Counted from the first letter of the stretch, positions 31,589 through 43,684 are shown. The stretch: 64,000 nucleotides of DNA from Streptomyces venezuelae (GCF_008642335.1 NZ_CP029191.1:6572001-6636000), one strand, 5' to 3'. The notes: a model not told the origin generated them from the letters alone. Translations and numbers: made by a program.

Positions 31589-31689
31589 AGTGAGATCCGC
31601 CCCACGAATTACACGATGTTCCGTAGCGTCCGGCAATGAGTACGGCAGCACGAGCGACGGTACGAGCTTCAGCACAACTAGGGGTGCAC

Positions 31690-33423
31690 ATGACGACTGA
31701 CGGCACGAGCGCCACGGAGCAGTTCCGTACCGCACGGGATTTCCTCCTGCGCAACAGAGAGGACTACGCAGCCGCGTACGAAGGCTTCGCCTGGCCGCGG
31801 CCCGAACGGTTCAACTGGGCGCTCGACTGGTTCGACGTCATCGCGGAGAACAACGACCGCACGGCCCTGCACATCGTCGAGGAGGACGGCACGGAGTCGC
31901 GCTTCTCCTTCGCGCAGCTGTCCGCACGCTCGAACCGCGTCGCCAACTGGCTGCGCGCGCGGGGCGTCCGCGCCGGTGACCGCATCGTCGTCATGCTCGG
32001 CAACCAGGCCGAGCTCTGGGAGATCGCGCTCGCGGCGATGAAGCTGCGCGCCGTCGTCATCCCGGCGACGCCGCTGCTCGGCCCCGTCGACCTGCGCGAC
32101 CGCATCGACCGCGGCCGCGCCCGGCACGTCGTCGTACGCCCGGAGGACACCGCGAAGTTCGACGACGTACCCGGTGACTACACACGGATCGTCGTCGGCG
32201 GGGAGGGAGGGGCAGGGGGCGAGGGGCCGGGCGCGCGCGACGGCTGGGTCGCGTACGCCGGTGTCGACGACGACGCCGCCCACACCACGCCCGCCCCCGA
32301 CGTCTTCGAGCCCGACGGCATCACCCTCGCCGACGACCCCCTGATGCTCTACTTCACCTCGGGCACCACGGCACAGCCCAAGCTCGTCGAGCACACCCAC
32401 GTCTCGTACCCCGTGGGCCACCTCGCCACGATGTACTGGATCGGGCTCAAGCCGGGCGACGTCCACCTGAACATCTCCTCGCCCGGCTGGGCCAAGCACG
32501 CCTGGTCGAACCTCTTCGCCCCGTGGAACGCCGAGGCGACGGTCTTCATCCACAATTACGCCCGCTTCGACGCCGGACGGCTCATGGCGGAGATGGACCG
32601 GGCCGGTGTCACGTCGTTCTGCGCGCCGCCCACCGTGTGGCGCATGCTCATCCAGGCCGACCTGACCCAGCTGCGCACCCCGCCGCGTGAGGTCGTCGCG
32701 GCCGGTGAGCCGCTCAACCCCGAGGTCATCGAGCAGGTGCGGCGCGACTGGGGCGTCACCATCCGCGACGGCTTCGGGCAGACCGAGACCGCCGTGCAGG
32801 TCGCCAACTCGCCGGGGCAGAAGCTGAAGCCGGGTTCCATGGGCCGACCCACCCCCGGCTTCGCCGTCGAGCTCCTCGACCCGGTGACCGGCGCGCCCGG
32901 CGCCGCGGAAGGGGAGATCTCCCTCGACCTCGGTCCGGACCCGGTGGGCCTCATGGCCGGCTACCACGGCGACCCCGAGCGCACCGCGCAGGCGATGGCC
33001 GGCGGTTACTACCGCACCGGTGACATCGGCTCGCGCGACGCCGACGGCTACATCACCTACGTCGGGCGCGCCGACGACGTCTTCAAGGCGTCCGACTACA
33101 AGATCTCCCCGTTCGAGCTGGAGAGCGCGCTCCTGGAGCACGAGGCGGTCGCCGAGGCCGCGGTGGTGCCCGCGCCCGACGCGGTGCGGCTCGCCGTGCC
33201 CAAGGCGTACGTCGTGCTCGCCGAGGGGTTCGAACCCGGGCCGGGAACGGCCAAGTTGCTGTTCGAGCACTCGCGTGCGGTGCTCGCCCCGTACAAGCGC
33301 CTGCGCCGCATCGAGTTCGGCGCGCTGCCCAAGACCGTGTCGGGCAAGATCCGCCGGATCGAGCTGCGCGAGGCGACCGCCGCGGGTTCGGACGCGGAGT
33401 ACCGCGAGGAGGACTTCCGGTGA
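31690..33423 (+). CDS. Acyl-CoA synthetase (medium-chain/benzoate-like AMP-forming)
   Basis: A 577-residue AMP-forming ligase. The P-loop reads [11 protein letters not shown], the A5 segment is [10 protein letters not shown], the hinge region has [23 protein letters not shown], and the C-terminal catalytic lysine is in [10 protein letters not shown]. The overall form is that of the MACS (ACSM) class, which activates medium-chain, aryl or branched acids as CoA thioesters. ATG 31690 follows GGGGTG. Its stop overlaps the next GTG (GTGA), so it is translated together with a second ligase. The acid it uses cannot be read from sequence. Confidence 0.88.
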   Translation: MTTDGTSATEQFRTARDFLLRNREDYAAAYEGFAWPRPERFNWALDWFDVIAENNDRTALHIVEEDGTESRFSFAQLSARSNRVANWLRARGVRAGDRIVVMLGNQAELWEIALAAMKLRAVVIPATPLLGPVDLRDRIDRGRARHVVVRPEDTAKFDDVPGDYTRIVVGGEGGAGGEGPGARDGWVAYAGVDDDAAHTTPAPDVFEPDGITLADDPLMLYFTSGTTAQPKLVEHTHVSYPVGHLATMYWIGLKPGDVHLNISSPGWAKHAWSNLFAPWNAEATVFIHNYARFDAGRLMAEMDRAGVTSFCAPPTVWRMLIQADLTQLRTPPREVVAAGEPLNPEVIEQVRRDWGVTIRDGFGQTETAVQVANSPGQKLKPGSMGRPTPGFAVELLDPVTGAPGAAEGEISLDLGPDPVGLMAGYHGDPERTAQAMAGGYYRTGDIGSRDADGYITYVGRADDVFKASDYKISPFELESALLEHEAVAEAAVVPAPDAVRLAVPKAYVVLAEGFEPGPGTAKLLFEHSRAVLAPYKRLRRIEFGALPKTVSGKIRRIELREATAAGSDAEYREEDFR

Positions 33424-35042
33424 GCGAGCGGACCAGCGCACTTTCCTACGCCCATGGCACGAGCGGCACGCCGCTCCTCGGCGACACCATCGGGCAGAAC
33501 CTCGACCGCGCCGTAGCGGCCTGGCCCGACCGGGACGCGCTCGTGGACGTCGCCGCGGGCACGCGGTGGACGTACGCCGAATTCGGCGCCGCTGTACGGC
33601 AGTTGGCGCGGGCCTTTCTCGGGGCGGGTGTCGCCAAGGGGGACCGCGTCGGGATCTGGGCGGTGAACTGCGCCGAGTGGGTCCTCGTGCAGTACGCCAC
33701 CGCCCGTATCGGCGCCATCATGGTGAACATCAACCCGGCGTACCGAGCGCATGAGTTGGAGTACGTGCTCAACCAGTCCGGCGTCTCCGTCCTGGTCGCC
33801 ACGCAGGCCCACAAGAGCAGCGACTACCGCGCGCTCGTCGACGAGGTGCGGCCCCGCTGCCCCGAACTGCGTGCCGTCCACTACATCGGGGACGGCGAGT
33901 CGTGGGGTGCGCTGCTGGCGGCGGCCGACGCGGTGGAGGAGGGGGAACTCGACGCGCGCGAGGCCGAGTTGAGCTGTGACGACCCCGTCAACATCCAGTA
34001 CACCTCCGGCACCACCGGCTTCGCCAAGGGCGCCACGCTCTCCCACCACAACATCCTCAACAACGGCTACTGGGTGGGGCGTACCGTCGGCTACACCGAG
34101 CAGGATCGCGTCTGCCTGCCCGTGCCCTTCTACCACTGCTTCGGCATGGTGATGGGCAACCTCGGCGCCACCTCGCACGGCGCGTGCATCGTCATCCCCG
34201 CGCCGTCCTTCGACCCGGTCGCCACGCTGCACGCCGTCGAGCGGGAGCGCTGCACCTCGCTGTACGGCGTGCCGACGATGTTCATCGCCGAGCTGAACCT
34301 CGCCGACTTCGCGACGTACGACCTGAGTTCGCTGCGTACCGGGATCATGGCGGGCTCGCCGTGCCCGGTCGAGGTGATGAAGCGCGTGGTCGCCGAGATG
34401 CACATGGAGGAGGTCTCCATCTGCTACGGCATGACCGAGACCTCACCCGTCTCCACGCAGACCCGCCGTGACGACGACCTGGAGCGCCGCACGGGTACGG
34501 TCGGCCGGGTCCTGCCGCACATCGAGGTCAAGGTCGTCGACCCCGCGACCGGCGTGACGCTGCCGCGCGGCGCCTCCGGCGAGCTGTGCACGCGCGGATA
34601 CAGCGTGATGCTCGGCTACTGGGACGAGCCGGAGCGGACCGCCGAGGTCATCGACTCCGGGCGCTGGATGCACACGGGGGACCTCGCGGTCATGCGCGAG
34701 GACGGCTACGTGCAGATCGTCGGCCGCATCAAGGACATGATCATCAAGGGCGGCGAGAACATCTACCCCCGGGAGATCGAGGAGTTCCTGTACGGCCACC
34801 CGAAGGTCGCGGACGTACAGGTGGTGGGCGTCCCCGACGAGCGGTACGGAGAGGTGCCGCTGGCCTGCGTGATCATGCGGGACCCCGACGACGCCCTGAC
34901 ACTGGAGGAGCTCCAGGCCTACTGCAAGGGGCAGTTGGCGCACTACAAGATCCCGGCCGCCCTGCGCATCCTGGAGGCGTTCCCCATGACGGTCTCGGGG
35001 AAGGTCCGCAAGATCGAGCTCAGGGAGCGGTACGGGGAGTGA
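33420..35042 (+). CDS. Fatty-acyl-CoA synthetase, FadD/ACSF2-like
   Basis: A 540-residue AMP-forming acyl-CoA ligase. Motifs: [16 protein letters not shown] (P-loop), [23 protein letters not shown] (A5), [20 protein letters not shown] and [16 protein letters not shown], and Lys in [13 protein letters not shown]. This pattern fits the ACSF2/FadD group that activates medium- to long-chain fatty acids for beta-oxidation. The GTG start overlaps the stop of the preceding ligase by four bases. Having two ligases of different classes in one operon under a GAF-LuxR regulator points to uptake and catabolism of an unusual acid. Confidence 0.9.
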   Translation: MSERTSALSYAHGTSGTPLLGDTIGQNLDRAVAAWPDRDALVDVAAGTRWTYAEFGAAVRQLARAFLGAGVAKGDRVGIWAVNCAEWVLVQYATARIGAIMVNINPAYRAHELEYVLNQSGVSVLVATQAHKSSDYRALVDEVRPRCPELRAVHYIGDGESWGALLAAADAVEEGELDAREAELSCDDPVNIQYTSGTTGFAKGATLSHHNILNNGYWVGRTVGYTEQDRVCLPVPFYHCFGMVMGNLGATSHGACIVIPAPSFDPVATLHAVERERCTSLYGVPTMFIAELNLADFATYDLSSLRTGIMAGSPCPVEVMKRVVAEMHMEEVSICYGMTETSPVSTQTRRDDDLERRTGTVGRVLPHIEVKVVDPATGVTLPRGASGELCTRGYSVMLGYWDEPERTAEVIDSGRWMHTGDLAVMREDGYVQIVGRIKDMIIKGGENIYPREIEEFLYGHPKVADVQVVGVPDERYGEVPLACVIMRDPDDALTLEELQAYCKGQLAHYKIPAALRILEAFPMTVSGKVRKIELRERYGE

Positions 35043-35285
35043 GGTCGCGGCGCATGCAGAGGCGGGGCCAGCGGTCGAGACCGAGCTCCGCCTCGTGCGC
35101 GCGGATGGTCCGCAGGGCCGGAGTGAGTTCGGCGTCCGCGAGCGGGCGGAAACCGATGCGGGCGTAATACGGGGCGTTCCACGGCACGTCGGCGAACGTC
35201 GTCAGCGTCAGCGCGGTCACGCCCTCCTCGCGGGCACGGTCCGCGGCGTACGGCGCGGGGGTGCACGGTGACCTGCTCGATGTGG
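35020..35285 (-). pseudogene. GNAT acetyltransferase remnant
   Basis: Only the last part of a GNAT N-acetyltransferase survives. HIEQVTVHP (from 35285) is in one frame, and AREEGVTALTLTTFADVPW plus PYYARIGFRPL down to the stop at 35020 is in another. The acetyl-CoA loop between them is missing. The N-terminal half is absent upstream. The stop overlaps the end of the ligase gene by 23 bases. A short frame starting at 35220 is open but would lack the catalytic core. Confidence 0.6.
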
Positions 35286-35411
35286 AGCGACGGAGCGGAT
35301 CAGCATGGGGGCGAGTATGCCGCGCTTCAATCCTGTTGTGCGGCAGGGGGCCGACCGGGGATCGTTGGCCGGTCCGTCAAGAGAACCATCGCGTCGATCC
35401 GTGAGGTGAGT

Positions 35412-36660
35412 GTGCGCCTGTCCAAGGCCGGTGACCGTGACGCCGAGAGCGTATCCGCCGCTGCCGCGCGACCGCCCGGCCTCAGTCGGGGCATGGTGTT
35501 GCTGCTCGCCGTCACCTGTGGCGTGGCCGTCGGCAATGTCTACTTTCCGCAGGCCGTCAGTCCGCTGGTCGCCGATGGGCTGAACGTCTCGGCCGACACC
35601 GCGGCGCTCGTCGTGACCGCCACGCAGTTCGGGTACGCGGGCGGCATCTTCCTCCTCGTACCGCTCGGCGACCGTGTCCCGTACCGGACGCTCATCGTCA
35701 CGCTCCTCTCCCTCTCCGGCCTCGGTCTCCTCGGCGCGGCCGCGGCGCCCGGGATATCGCCGCTGATCGCCGCGAGCGTCCTCGTCGGCGTGACGACCGT
35801 CGTGGCGCAGGTCATCGCGCCGACGGCGGCGGGTCTCGTACCGGAGGAGCGGCGCGGCGCCGTCGCGGGCACGCTCCTGAGCGGGTCGATCGGCGGGATG
35901 CTGCTGTCGCGTGTCTTCGGCGGGACGGTGGGGGAGTGGCTGGGCTGGCGTGCCCCGTATTTGCTGACGTCCGTGGTCGCGCTGCTCATCGCGTGCGTAC
36001 TGGCCCGCGCTGCCCCGCTGGACGGCGCCCTCCCGGCAGCGCTACCCCGCCCTGCTCGCCGCCTCCCTGCGGCTCCTGCGCACCGAGCCCGACCTGCGCC
36101 GCTCCGGCTTCTACCAGGCGATGATCTTCGGCGGCTTCTCCGCCCTGTGGACCGGCGTCGCGCTGCTCCTGACCGGGCCCGAGTACGGGCTCGGCGCGTC
36201 CGCGGTCGGCGTGCTCGCGCTGGTCAACGCGGCGACGATGCTCTGCATGCCGATCGCGGGGCGGCAGGTGGACCGCCGGGGCTCCGACGCGGTCAATCTC
36301 GTCTGCATGGTCGCGGTCCTGGTGGCCGCCGCCGTCCTCTTCGCGGGCGACCTCGGCGGGGCGGCCGGGCTCGCCGCCCTCGCGGTGGGGTCGCTGCTGC
36401 TCGACGTCGCGATGCAGTCCGGCACGGTCGCCAATCAGGTACGGATATTCGGGCTCAGCGACGAGGCGCGGGCCCGCCTCAACACGGCGTACATGACCTG
36501 CGCGTATCTGGGCGGAAGCGTCGGCTCCTGGCTGTCGGTGCACGCGTACGGAGCCTTCGGCTGGCCGGGCGTGTGCGGCCTGGTCGCCCTCCTGGCGACG
36601 CTGGCCCTGCTCCGTCACCTGGCCCACATGCGTGGCGCCGGGTCCCTCACGCGCCCGTAG
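35412..36660 (+). pseudogene. MFS transporter with a frameshift
   Basis: Two frames together make one 12-helix major facilitator of about 415 residues (YnfM/AraJ-like drug or sugar efflux type). The first part runs from GTG 35412 (GAGGTGAG upstream) through SVVALLIACVLARA. The second continues in another frame from about 36005-36020 (RYPALLAASLRLLRTEPDLR) to the stop at 36660, with good membrane helices throughout. A single missing base in the GCCCGCGCTGCCCC stretch near 36005-36018 would explain the break. It is either a true pseudogene or a sequence error; both halves still look under selection. Confidence 0.75.
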
Positions 36661-37423
36661 CCGCCAGTTCGTACGCCGCTCCGTTGACCGGCTGGGGCGT
36701 GCCCGTCGCGTCCATCGTGAAGAGGGGCACGCCCAAGGAGTCGGCGCGCGTGCGGGCCCCCGACGTGTATCCGGAGAGGGAGAAGAACGCGCACGCCACG
36801 GGGGTGTCGCCCGCCTCCGTCAGCGCGGTCAGCCACAGGCACTCGACGTCCCGCGACGTGGTGGGGCGCAGCGCGGGCTCGACCTGCGCCAGCATGCCGC
36901 GCGCGGCGATCCGGGACCCGGAGGGTGGGCGGCGGGCGGCGCTGCGGGTGTCCAGATACCCGAGCCACCGCAGGTAGAGCGCGGCCACGGTGACGGCGTC
37001 ACGGGCGTCGCGAATCGTGACGGGCCGGAAGGCGGGGCGGGGGCGTGGGGCGGTGCGCGGCAGGGGGATGTGGGAGGGGTGCCCGGGCGGCACCCCACTC
37101 CTCGCGGCGTCGCCGGCCCCGCCCTCTCGCCCGCCCCCCTCGTCCGCCGTTGCCTCCGCCCCGGCGCCGACCACCGGTACCCCCAGCACCGTCCCGCACG
37201 AGCAGTCCAGCTCCGGCCGGGGCCAGTGCCCCTCGTGCCCGCACGCCGCACAGCGTGCCGTGATCCATGCCTCCGCCCAGGTGCGGTCCGTGACCGGCTC
37301 AGGAGTCGCGTCCCGGCACACCGCCGGGGCCACGGGGGCGCCGCACGCGCAGGGATAGGACGGCGGGGCGTACGCATGCTCGCGCCCGCACTTCGGGCAC
37401 CGAATCGACACTGTCGGGCCCAT
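36647..37423 (-). CDS. Zinc-ribbon protein with possible Mrr-like C-terminal domain
   Basis: A 258-residue cytoplasmic protein of unknown role. The N-terminus has two Cys-rich segments (CPKCGREHAY...CACG and CAACGHEGHW...CSCG), which should bind one or two zinc ions. A disordered Gly/Pro linker follows. The C-terminal part (VECLWLTALTEAG...CAFFSLSGYTSGARTRADSL) recalls the core of Mrr-like restriction-endonuclease folds, but I do not see a clear D-ExK pair, so catalysis is not claimed. ATG 37423 follows GGAGAG. It converges on the MFS gene and overlaps its 3' end by 14 bases. Confidence 0.65.
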   Translation of the reverse strand: MGPTVSIRCPKCGREHAYAPPSYPCACGAPVAPAVCRDATPEPVTDRTWAEAWITARCAACGHEGHWPRPELDCSCGTVLGVPVVGAGAEATADEGGGREGGAGDAARSGVPPGHPSHIPLPRTAPRPRPAFRPVTIRDARDAVTVAALYLRWLGYLDTRSAARRPPSGSRIAARGMLAQVEPALRPTTSRDVECLWLTALTEAGDTPVACAFFSLSGYTSGARTRADSLGVPLFTMDATGTPQPVNGAAYELAATGA

Positions 37424-37523
37424 CGGTACGCCGCTCTCCGTCACCGCAACCGTCACCCCCCCTCGGCCGCTCCCCATCCTCCACCCAAGCGTTGCCGGGC
37501 GGCTGCCAGTTGAGGGATCTCTC

Positions 37524-37553
37524 TTGACGCTGTCCGGCGCACCCGCTTACATT
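37524..37553 (+). promoter_or_regulatory. gcl promoter
   Basis: TTGACG (37524-37529) and TACATT (37548-37553) are separated by 18 bases, a good vegetative promoter, about 110 bp before the gcl start. Both operator boxes lie just downstream, where a bound repressor would block transcription. Confidence 0.6.
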
Positions 37554-37555
37554 GC

Positions 37556-37591
37556 TTCCATATAGCAGAACTAAATTTCCACAATGCGGAA
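37556..37591. promoter_or_regulatory. Tandem operator boxes upstream of gcl (AllR-like)
   Basis: Box 1 TTCCATATAGCAGAA (37556-37570) and box 2 TTCCACAATGCGGAA (37577-37591) start 21 bp apart, two helical turns. Box 2 is a near-perfect palindrome. The same box pattern recurs three times before hyi. In S. coelicolor gcl belongs to the regulon of the IclR-type repressor AllR; assignment here is by context. Confidence 0.55.
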
Positions 37592-37663
37592 ACAGAAGCT
37601 CACCGCGGGGCGCGACGGGAGCCGGATCCGCCAGCCGAGAAGCTGTCGAAGCAGGAGAACCCC

Positions 37664-39451
<1,788 letters not shown>

Positions 39452-39470
39452 CGGTCACCACAGCGCTCTG

Positions 39471-39505
39471 AGGGGCGGTCCACCCGTGGGGGGTGGGCCG
39501 CCCCT
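39471..39505 (+). terminator. Hairpin terminator after gcl
   Basis: AGGGGCGGTCCACCC pairs with GGGTGGGCCGCCCCT across a short G-rich loop, 20 bases past the gcl stop, followed by TTCT. This is a strong stem typical of Streptomyces terminators. Confidence 0.75.
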
Positions 39506-40050
39506 TCTGTGTGCTCGGTGCGCGTACGTGCGACATCTCAGGACGGCCCGGAGTGGCCCCGGGGAGGCGCGCGGAAGTGCCGGCGGTACTCCTCCACCCG
39601 GCGCGCCCGCGACAGCGCCACAGGCGCCCGGTGCGCGCGTGACAGAGCCGCGTGGCAGAGCCGCGGGGCAGAGACATGTGTCAGCAGAGGGACCGCGCGC
39701 ACACGAAAGAGCGGCGAGTACGGGGACCGTCCCGTGCTCGCCGCTCTGGCTGAAGTGCCCCGCAGGGCTGTGGAGTTGTAGCCGTCCGACCGCGCGCGAC
39801 TGGCGGAACATGCATACGCGCTGCCGGACGGAGTCTGTGGGCCCCCTGGGAGGGGGCGTCGGCGGGGACCGCGGCGGCTGCGATGGACCGGGGGTTCCCC
39901 TCCCTCAGGTCGAGAAGGGAACCCGTCGGACCTTTACCACCGCACTGGCTCGCAGAGCCGCCGCGGACCCGTGCCTGTCCGCCGGAGCGGACTGCCCGCG
40001 GTGCGCACGGGACCACCCCTCATCCGGGTCCGTGGCGGTGCGGGCTCAGC
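39506..40050. other. Gene-free, hairpin-rich intergenic region
   Basis: No convincing gene is seen; the short frames on both strands lack family features and consistent ribosome sites. It does contain several strong inverted repeats: 39709-39746 (GAGCGGCGAG arms), 39841-39857 (GCCCCCT/AGGGGGC), and 39892-39924 (GGGTTCCC/GGGAACCC). With the terminators at each end this makes five stem-loops in about 620 bp. It could hold a small structured RNA, but no riboswitch class is recognised. Confidence 0.5.
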
Positions 40051-40084
40051 GCCGGCGGGTCGACCTCCCGTCAACCCGCCGGCG
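40051..40084 (-). terminator. Terminator after katA
   Basis: GCCGGCGGGT and ACCCGCCGGC form a perfect 10-bp stem with a 13-base loop, 28 bases beyond the catalase stop. Confidence 0.7.
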
Positions 40085-40111
40085 CAGCCTGGGTGTTGCA
40101 GCAGAACTCGC

Positions 40112-41569
40112 TCAGTCCTCGCGCAGGGCGCGGACCGCCTCCTCGACGCGCTTGCCGTAGTCGGCGTCGGCGGCGTGGAAGTGGGCGAGGTTCTTCTCGA
40201 TGACGTCGTCGCGGGAGACCTGCGAGAGGCCGCCGGCGATGTTCGCCACCAGACGGGACTTCTCGTCCTCGGACATCAGGCGGTAGAGCTCACCGGCCTG
40301 GAAGAAGTCGTCGTCCTTGGTGTGGGTCGCGGCCTCGTGCGTGCCGGTGTAGCCCGCGATCGCGAGCGGCGCCGACAGCGGCTGACCCGTCTCGACGGGA
40401 CCGTCGTACGAGTTGGGCTCGTAGTTCTTGCGGTCGCGGCCGTAGGCGTTGGACGCCATCAGGCCGTCGCGGCCGTAGTTGTCGGCCTTCGTCGCCTTGG
40501 GCGCGTTCACCGCGAGCTGCGTGTGGTTGACGCCCAGGCGGTAGCGGTGCGCGTCCGCGTACGCGAACAGGCGGCCCTGGAGCATCTTGTCGGGGGAGGG
40601 GCCGATGCCCGGCACGAAGTTGTTCGGGGAGAAGGCGGCCTGCTCCACCTCGGCGAACACGTTGTCGGGGTTGCGGTCCAGGACCAGGCGGCCCACACGC
40701 TGCAGCGGGTAGTCCTTGTGCGGCCACACCTTGGTGAGGTCGAACGGGTTGAAGCGGTAGTCGGCCGCCTCCGCCGCGGGCATGATCTGCACGTGCAGCG
40801 TCCAGGACGGGTTCACACCGCGCTCGATGGCCTGCAGCAGGTCCGTCTGGTGCGAGTTGGGGTCCTTGCCCGCGGTCTCGGCGCCCTGCTCGGCGGAGAG
40901 GCAGCGGATGCCCTGGTTCGTCTTGAAGTGGTACTTGACGAAGAAGGCCTCGCCCTTGGCGTTCGTCCACTGGTAGGTGTGCGAGCCGTAGCCGTTCATG
41001 TGACGGTACGAGGCGGGGATGCCGCGGTCGCCCATGAGCCAGGTGATCTGGTGCGTCGCCTCGGGGGCGTGCGCCCAGAAGTCCCAGACGTTGTCCGGCT
41101 CCTGCTTGCCCGTGAACGGGTCACGCTTCTGGGAGTGGATGAAGTCGGGGAACTTCAGCGGGTCCTTGATGAAGAAGACCGGCGTGTTGTTGCCGACGAG
41201 GTCGTAGTTGCCCTCTTCGGTGTAGAACTTCAGCGCGAAGCCACGGGGGTCACGGACGGCGTCCGCGCCACCCAGGTTGTCCGCCACGGTCGAGAAGCGC
41301 AGGAAGACCTCCGTGCGCTTGCCGATCTCGCTGAGGAAGTCGGCGTGGGTGAAACCGGTGACGTCGTCGGTCACCTCGAAGTAGCCGTACGCACCGGAGC
41401 CGCGGGCGTGCACGACACGCTCCGGGATGCGCTCACGGTTGAAGCGGGCGAGCTTCTCCAGCAGGTGCTGGTCCTGCAGGAGGATCGGGCCACCGACGCC
41501 GGCGGTGGCGGAGTTCTGGTTGTCGGCGACGGGGGCGCCGGACTCGGTCGTAAGCACGCGCTTCGACAT
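40112..41569 (-). CDS. katA: Monofunctional heme catalase
   Basis: A 485-residue clade-3 small-subunit catalase that turns H2O2 into water and oxygen in the cytoplasm. The distal His54 is in [14 protein letters not shown], the distal Asn in [12 protein letters not shown], and the proximal heme Tyr in [17 protein letters not shown] 41569 follows GGAAGG. It lies between gcl and the reductase gene, inside the purine-degradation block. Its promoter has the same palindrome that precedes the OHCU decarboxylase-uricase operon, which suggests it removes the H2O2 released by uricase. Confidence 0.96.
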   Translation of the reverse strand: MSKRVLTTESGAPVADNQNSATAGVGGPILLQDQHLLEKLARFNRERIPERVVHARGSGAYGYFEVTDDVTGFTHADFLSEIGKRTEVFLRFSTVADNLGGADAVRDPRGFALKFYTEEGNYDLVGNNTPVFFIKDPLKFPDFIHSQKRDPFTGKQEPDNVWDFWAHAPEATHQITWLMGDRGIPASYRHMNGYGSHTYQWTNAKGEAFFVKYHFKTNQGIRCLSAEQGAETAGKDPNSHQTDLLQAIERGVNPSWTLHVQIMPAAEAADYRFNPFDLTKVWPHKDYPLQRVGRLVLDRNPDNVFAEVEQAAFSPNNFVPGIGPSPDKMLQGRLFAYADAHRYRLGVNHTQLAVNAPKATKADNYGRDGLMASNAYGRDRKNYEPNSYDGPVETGQPLSAPLAIAGYTGTHEAATHTKDDDFFQAGELYRLMSEDEKSRLVANIAGGLSQVSRDDVIEKNLAHFHAADADYGKRVEEAVRALRED

Positions 41570-41631
41570 CGTGACCTTCCGTGCTGTGACTGCTGAGGTG
41601 TTCGGAGCGTAAGGACCCCTGAACTGCTACG

Positions 41632-41646
41632 TCAACAGTTTGTTGA
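41632..41646. promoter_or_regulatory. TCAACA-N3-TGTTGA operator before katA
   Basis: TCAACAGTTTGTTGA is a perfect inverted repeat. Read towards katA, its right arm merges into TTGACG (41635-41630), a -35 box, with TTACGC 17 bases on. The same arrangement is found at 44400-44414 before the uricase operon. Confidence 0.65.
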
Positions 41647-41752
41647 AGTTGATGATGGAGTTCCGGGCCGCGGCGACGCCTGGGCGCGACAGGACAGGTG
41701 TCAGCGCCGCCACGGCCCGGAAGTTGGAGGGGAGCTCTCTCCGGCGGTGCGG

Positions 41753-42643
41753 TTAGAGCTCGGCGCCCGAGAGGCGCTCGACGGCGCGCAGCAGGGCGGA
41801 GTGGTCGAGGCCGCCGTCACCCTGCGTGCGCAGCGAGGCGACGAGCTGGGCGACGACCGCGCCGACGGGCAGGGCCGCACCGACATTGCGGGCGGCGTCG
41901 GTGACGATGCCCATGTCCTTGTGGTGCAGGTCGATCCGGAAGCCGGGCTTGAAGTCCCGGTTCAGGAAGTTGTCCTTCTTGCGGGTCAGCACGGTCGAGC
42001 CCGCAAGCCCCCCGTTCAGGACGTCGAGCGCGGCCTTCAGGTCCACACCGGACTTCTCCAGGAAGACCACGGCCTCGGCGCACGCCTGGATGTTGACGGC
42101 GACGATGAGCTGGTTGGCGGCCTTCACGGTCTGGCCCGAGCCGTGCGGACCGCACAGCACGATGGTCTTGCCCAGGGCCTCGAGGAGCGGCTTGGCCTCG
42201 TCGAAGTCGGCCTGCTCGCCGCCGACCATGATGGAGAGCACGGCCTCGATCGCACCGGCCTCGCCACCGGAGACGGGGGCGTCCAGGACGCGCAGGCCCT
42301 TCTCCTTGGCAGCCTTGGCCAGGTCCACGGAGGTCTGCGGGGTGATCGACGACATGTCGACGATCAGCGCGCCCGACTTCGCGTTCTCCAGGATGCCGTC
42401 AGGACCGTACGCGATGGCCTCGACCTGCGGGGAGGCGGGCACCATCGTCACGACGACGTCGGCGTCCTTGACGGCCTCCGCGATGGACTTGGCGGCGGTG
42501 CCGCCGGCGGCGGCGAGGCGGTCCAGCTTGTCCTGCTCGAGGGTGAAGCCGGTGACGGAGTAACCCGCCTTGATCAGGTTCTCGGACATGGGCGAGCCCA
42601 TGATGCCGAGGCCGATCCACGCGATCTTGGGAAGGTTGCTCAT
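41753..42643 (-). CDS. glxR: Tartronate semialdehyde reductase (2-hydroxy-3-oxopropionate reductase)
   Basis: A 296-residue beta-hydroxyacid dehydrogenase that reduces tartronate semialdehyde to D-glycerate with NAD(P)H. The nucleotide-binding motif is IAWIGLGIMGSPMSENL, the substrate loop DAPVSGGEAGAI, and the catalytic Lys lies in GSGQTVKAANQL. ATG 42643 follows AGGAGAG. It is 69 bp downstream of hyi and reads the same way, so the two form one operon that takes the product of Gcl to glycerate. It could accept related semialdehydes, but context strongly favours this role. Confidence 0.95.
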   Translation of the reverse strand: MSNLPKIAWIGLGIMGSPMSENLIKAGYSVTGFTLEQDKLDRLAAAGGTAAKSIAEAVKDADVVVTMVPASPQVEAIAYGPDGILENAKSGALIVDMSSITPQTSVDLAKAAKEKGLRVLDAPVSGGEAGAIEAVLSIMVGGEQADFDEAKPLLEALGKTIVLCGPHGSGQTVKAANQLIVAVNIQACAEAVVFLEKSGVDLKAALDVLNGGLAGSTVLTRKKDNFLNRDFKPGFRIDLHHKDMGIVTDAARNVGAALPVGAVVAQLVASLRTQGDGGLDHSALLRAVERLSGAEL

Positions 42644-42712
42644 GAGGGTGTCTCTCCTACTGCTCTCAAGCGGTCGTACGTCGATGAGGGAGCGCGTCGA
42701 TGAGGGGAGCGC

Positions 42713-43552
42713 TCAGCGCGCGGCGCGGGCCTCGGCGGGCAGCCAGCCGAAGGCCTCGGCGCTCGGGGCGTCGCCCGGCTTGTACTCCAGGCCGACCCAG
42801 CCCTCGTAACCCGCCTTCTTGAGCTGGTCGAGAAGGGCTTCGAGGGGGAGCGAGCCGGTGCCGGGGGCGCCGCGCCCGGGGTTGTCCGCGATCTGCACGT
42901 GGCCGGTCTTCGACACGTACTGCTCGATGACCGACGGCAGGTCCTCGCCGTTCATGGACAGGTGGTACAGGTCCATGAGGAACTTCGCGTTGCCGAGCCC
43001 CGTGGCCGCGTTCACCTTGTCCACGATCTCGATCGCCTTGGGGGCGCTCACGATCGGGCAGAGCGGCGACTCCGGCTTGTTGAGCGCCTCGATCAGGAGG
43101 ATCGCGCCGACGCGGTCGGCCTCACGGGCCGCGAGCACCAGGTTCTCCAGGGCGAGCTCGTCCTGGACGGCCGGGTCCACACCGTCGACGCGGTTGCCGT
43201 ACAGCGCGTTCAGTGCCGTGCAGCCGAGCGACTTCGCGAAGTCCGCCGCCACCGCGAGGTTGGCGCGGAACTTCTCGCTCTCCTCGCCGGGGATCGACAG
43301 GGCGCCGCGGTCCGGGCCCGGCAGCTGACCGGCGTAGAAGTTCAGGCCCACCAGCCGCACGCCCGCGTCCTCGATCGCCTTCTTCAGGGCGTCGAGCTCG
43401 GACTGCTCGGGGGTGGGGGCGTCGACCCAGGGCCACCACAGCTCGACCGCGCCGAAGCCCGCCTTCGCGGCGGCCGCGGGGCGCTCCAGGAGCGGGAGCT
43501 CGGTGAAGAGGATCGACAGGTTCACATTGAAGCGCTGGTCGGAGTATCCCAT
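42713..43552 (-). CDS. hyi: Hydroxypyruvate isomerase
   Basis: A 279-residue TIM-barrel protein of the AP-endonuclease-2/sugar-isomerase fold. Hydroxypyruvate isomerase interconverts hydroxypyruvate and tartronate semialdehyde. Family segments are FNVNLSILFTELPLLERP at the start, GAVELWWPW, the acid residues in LIEALNK, FLMDLYHLS and WVGLEYKPG. ATG 43552 follows AGGAG at a slightly long distance. It heads the hyi-glxR operon, and three 21-bp-spaced operator boxes sit directly upstream. Confidence 0.93.
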   Translation of the reverse strand: MGYSDQRFNVNLSILFTELPLLERPAAAAKAGFGAVELWWPWVDAPTPEQSELDALKKAIEDAGVRLVGLNFYAGQLPGPDRGALSIPGEESEKFRANLAVAADFAKSLGCTALNALYGNRVDGVDPAVQDELALENLVLAAREADRVGAILLIEALNKPESPLCPIVSAPKAIEIVDKVNAATGLGNAKFLMDLYHLSMNGEDLPSVIEQYVSKTGHVQIADNPGRGAPGTGSLPLEALLDQLKKAGYEGWVGLEYKPGDAPSAEAFGWLPAEARAAR

Positions 43553-43568
43553 GGGGCTTCCGCGCTCC

Positions 43569-43625
43569 TTCCGTATTGCGGAAGTTCATTTCTGTCTGGT
43601 GGAAGACTGCCTCCGATCTGCGGAA
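43569..43625. promoter_or_regulatory. Three 21-bp-spaced operator boxes upstream of hyi
   Basis: Reading towards hyi: TTCCGCAGATCGGAG (43625-43611), TTCCACCAGACAGAA (43604-43590) and TTCCGCAATACGGAA (43583-43569). Each is 15 bp with a 6-bp spacer. They match the pair before gcl. The period of exactly two helical turns suggests cooperative binding by one repressor, probably an IclR-type AllR. Confidence 0.6.
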
Positions 43626-43684
43626 GCTGTCAAGAGGGGGCTGCCGAAAATTCCGACGGCGGCACTAGGTTGTGGAGCGTGCGA

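Noticed and set aside
39681..40016. Minus-strand frame of about 110 codons between gcl and katA
   Set aside because: Arg/Ala/Pro/Gly-rich with no family match or ribosome site, and it runs across strong hairpins.
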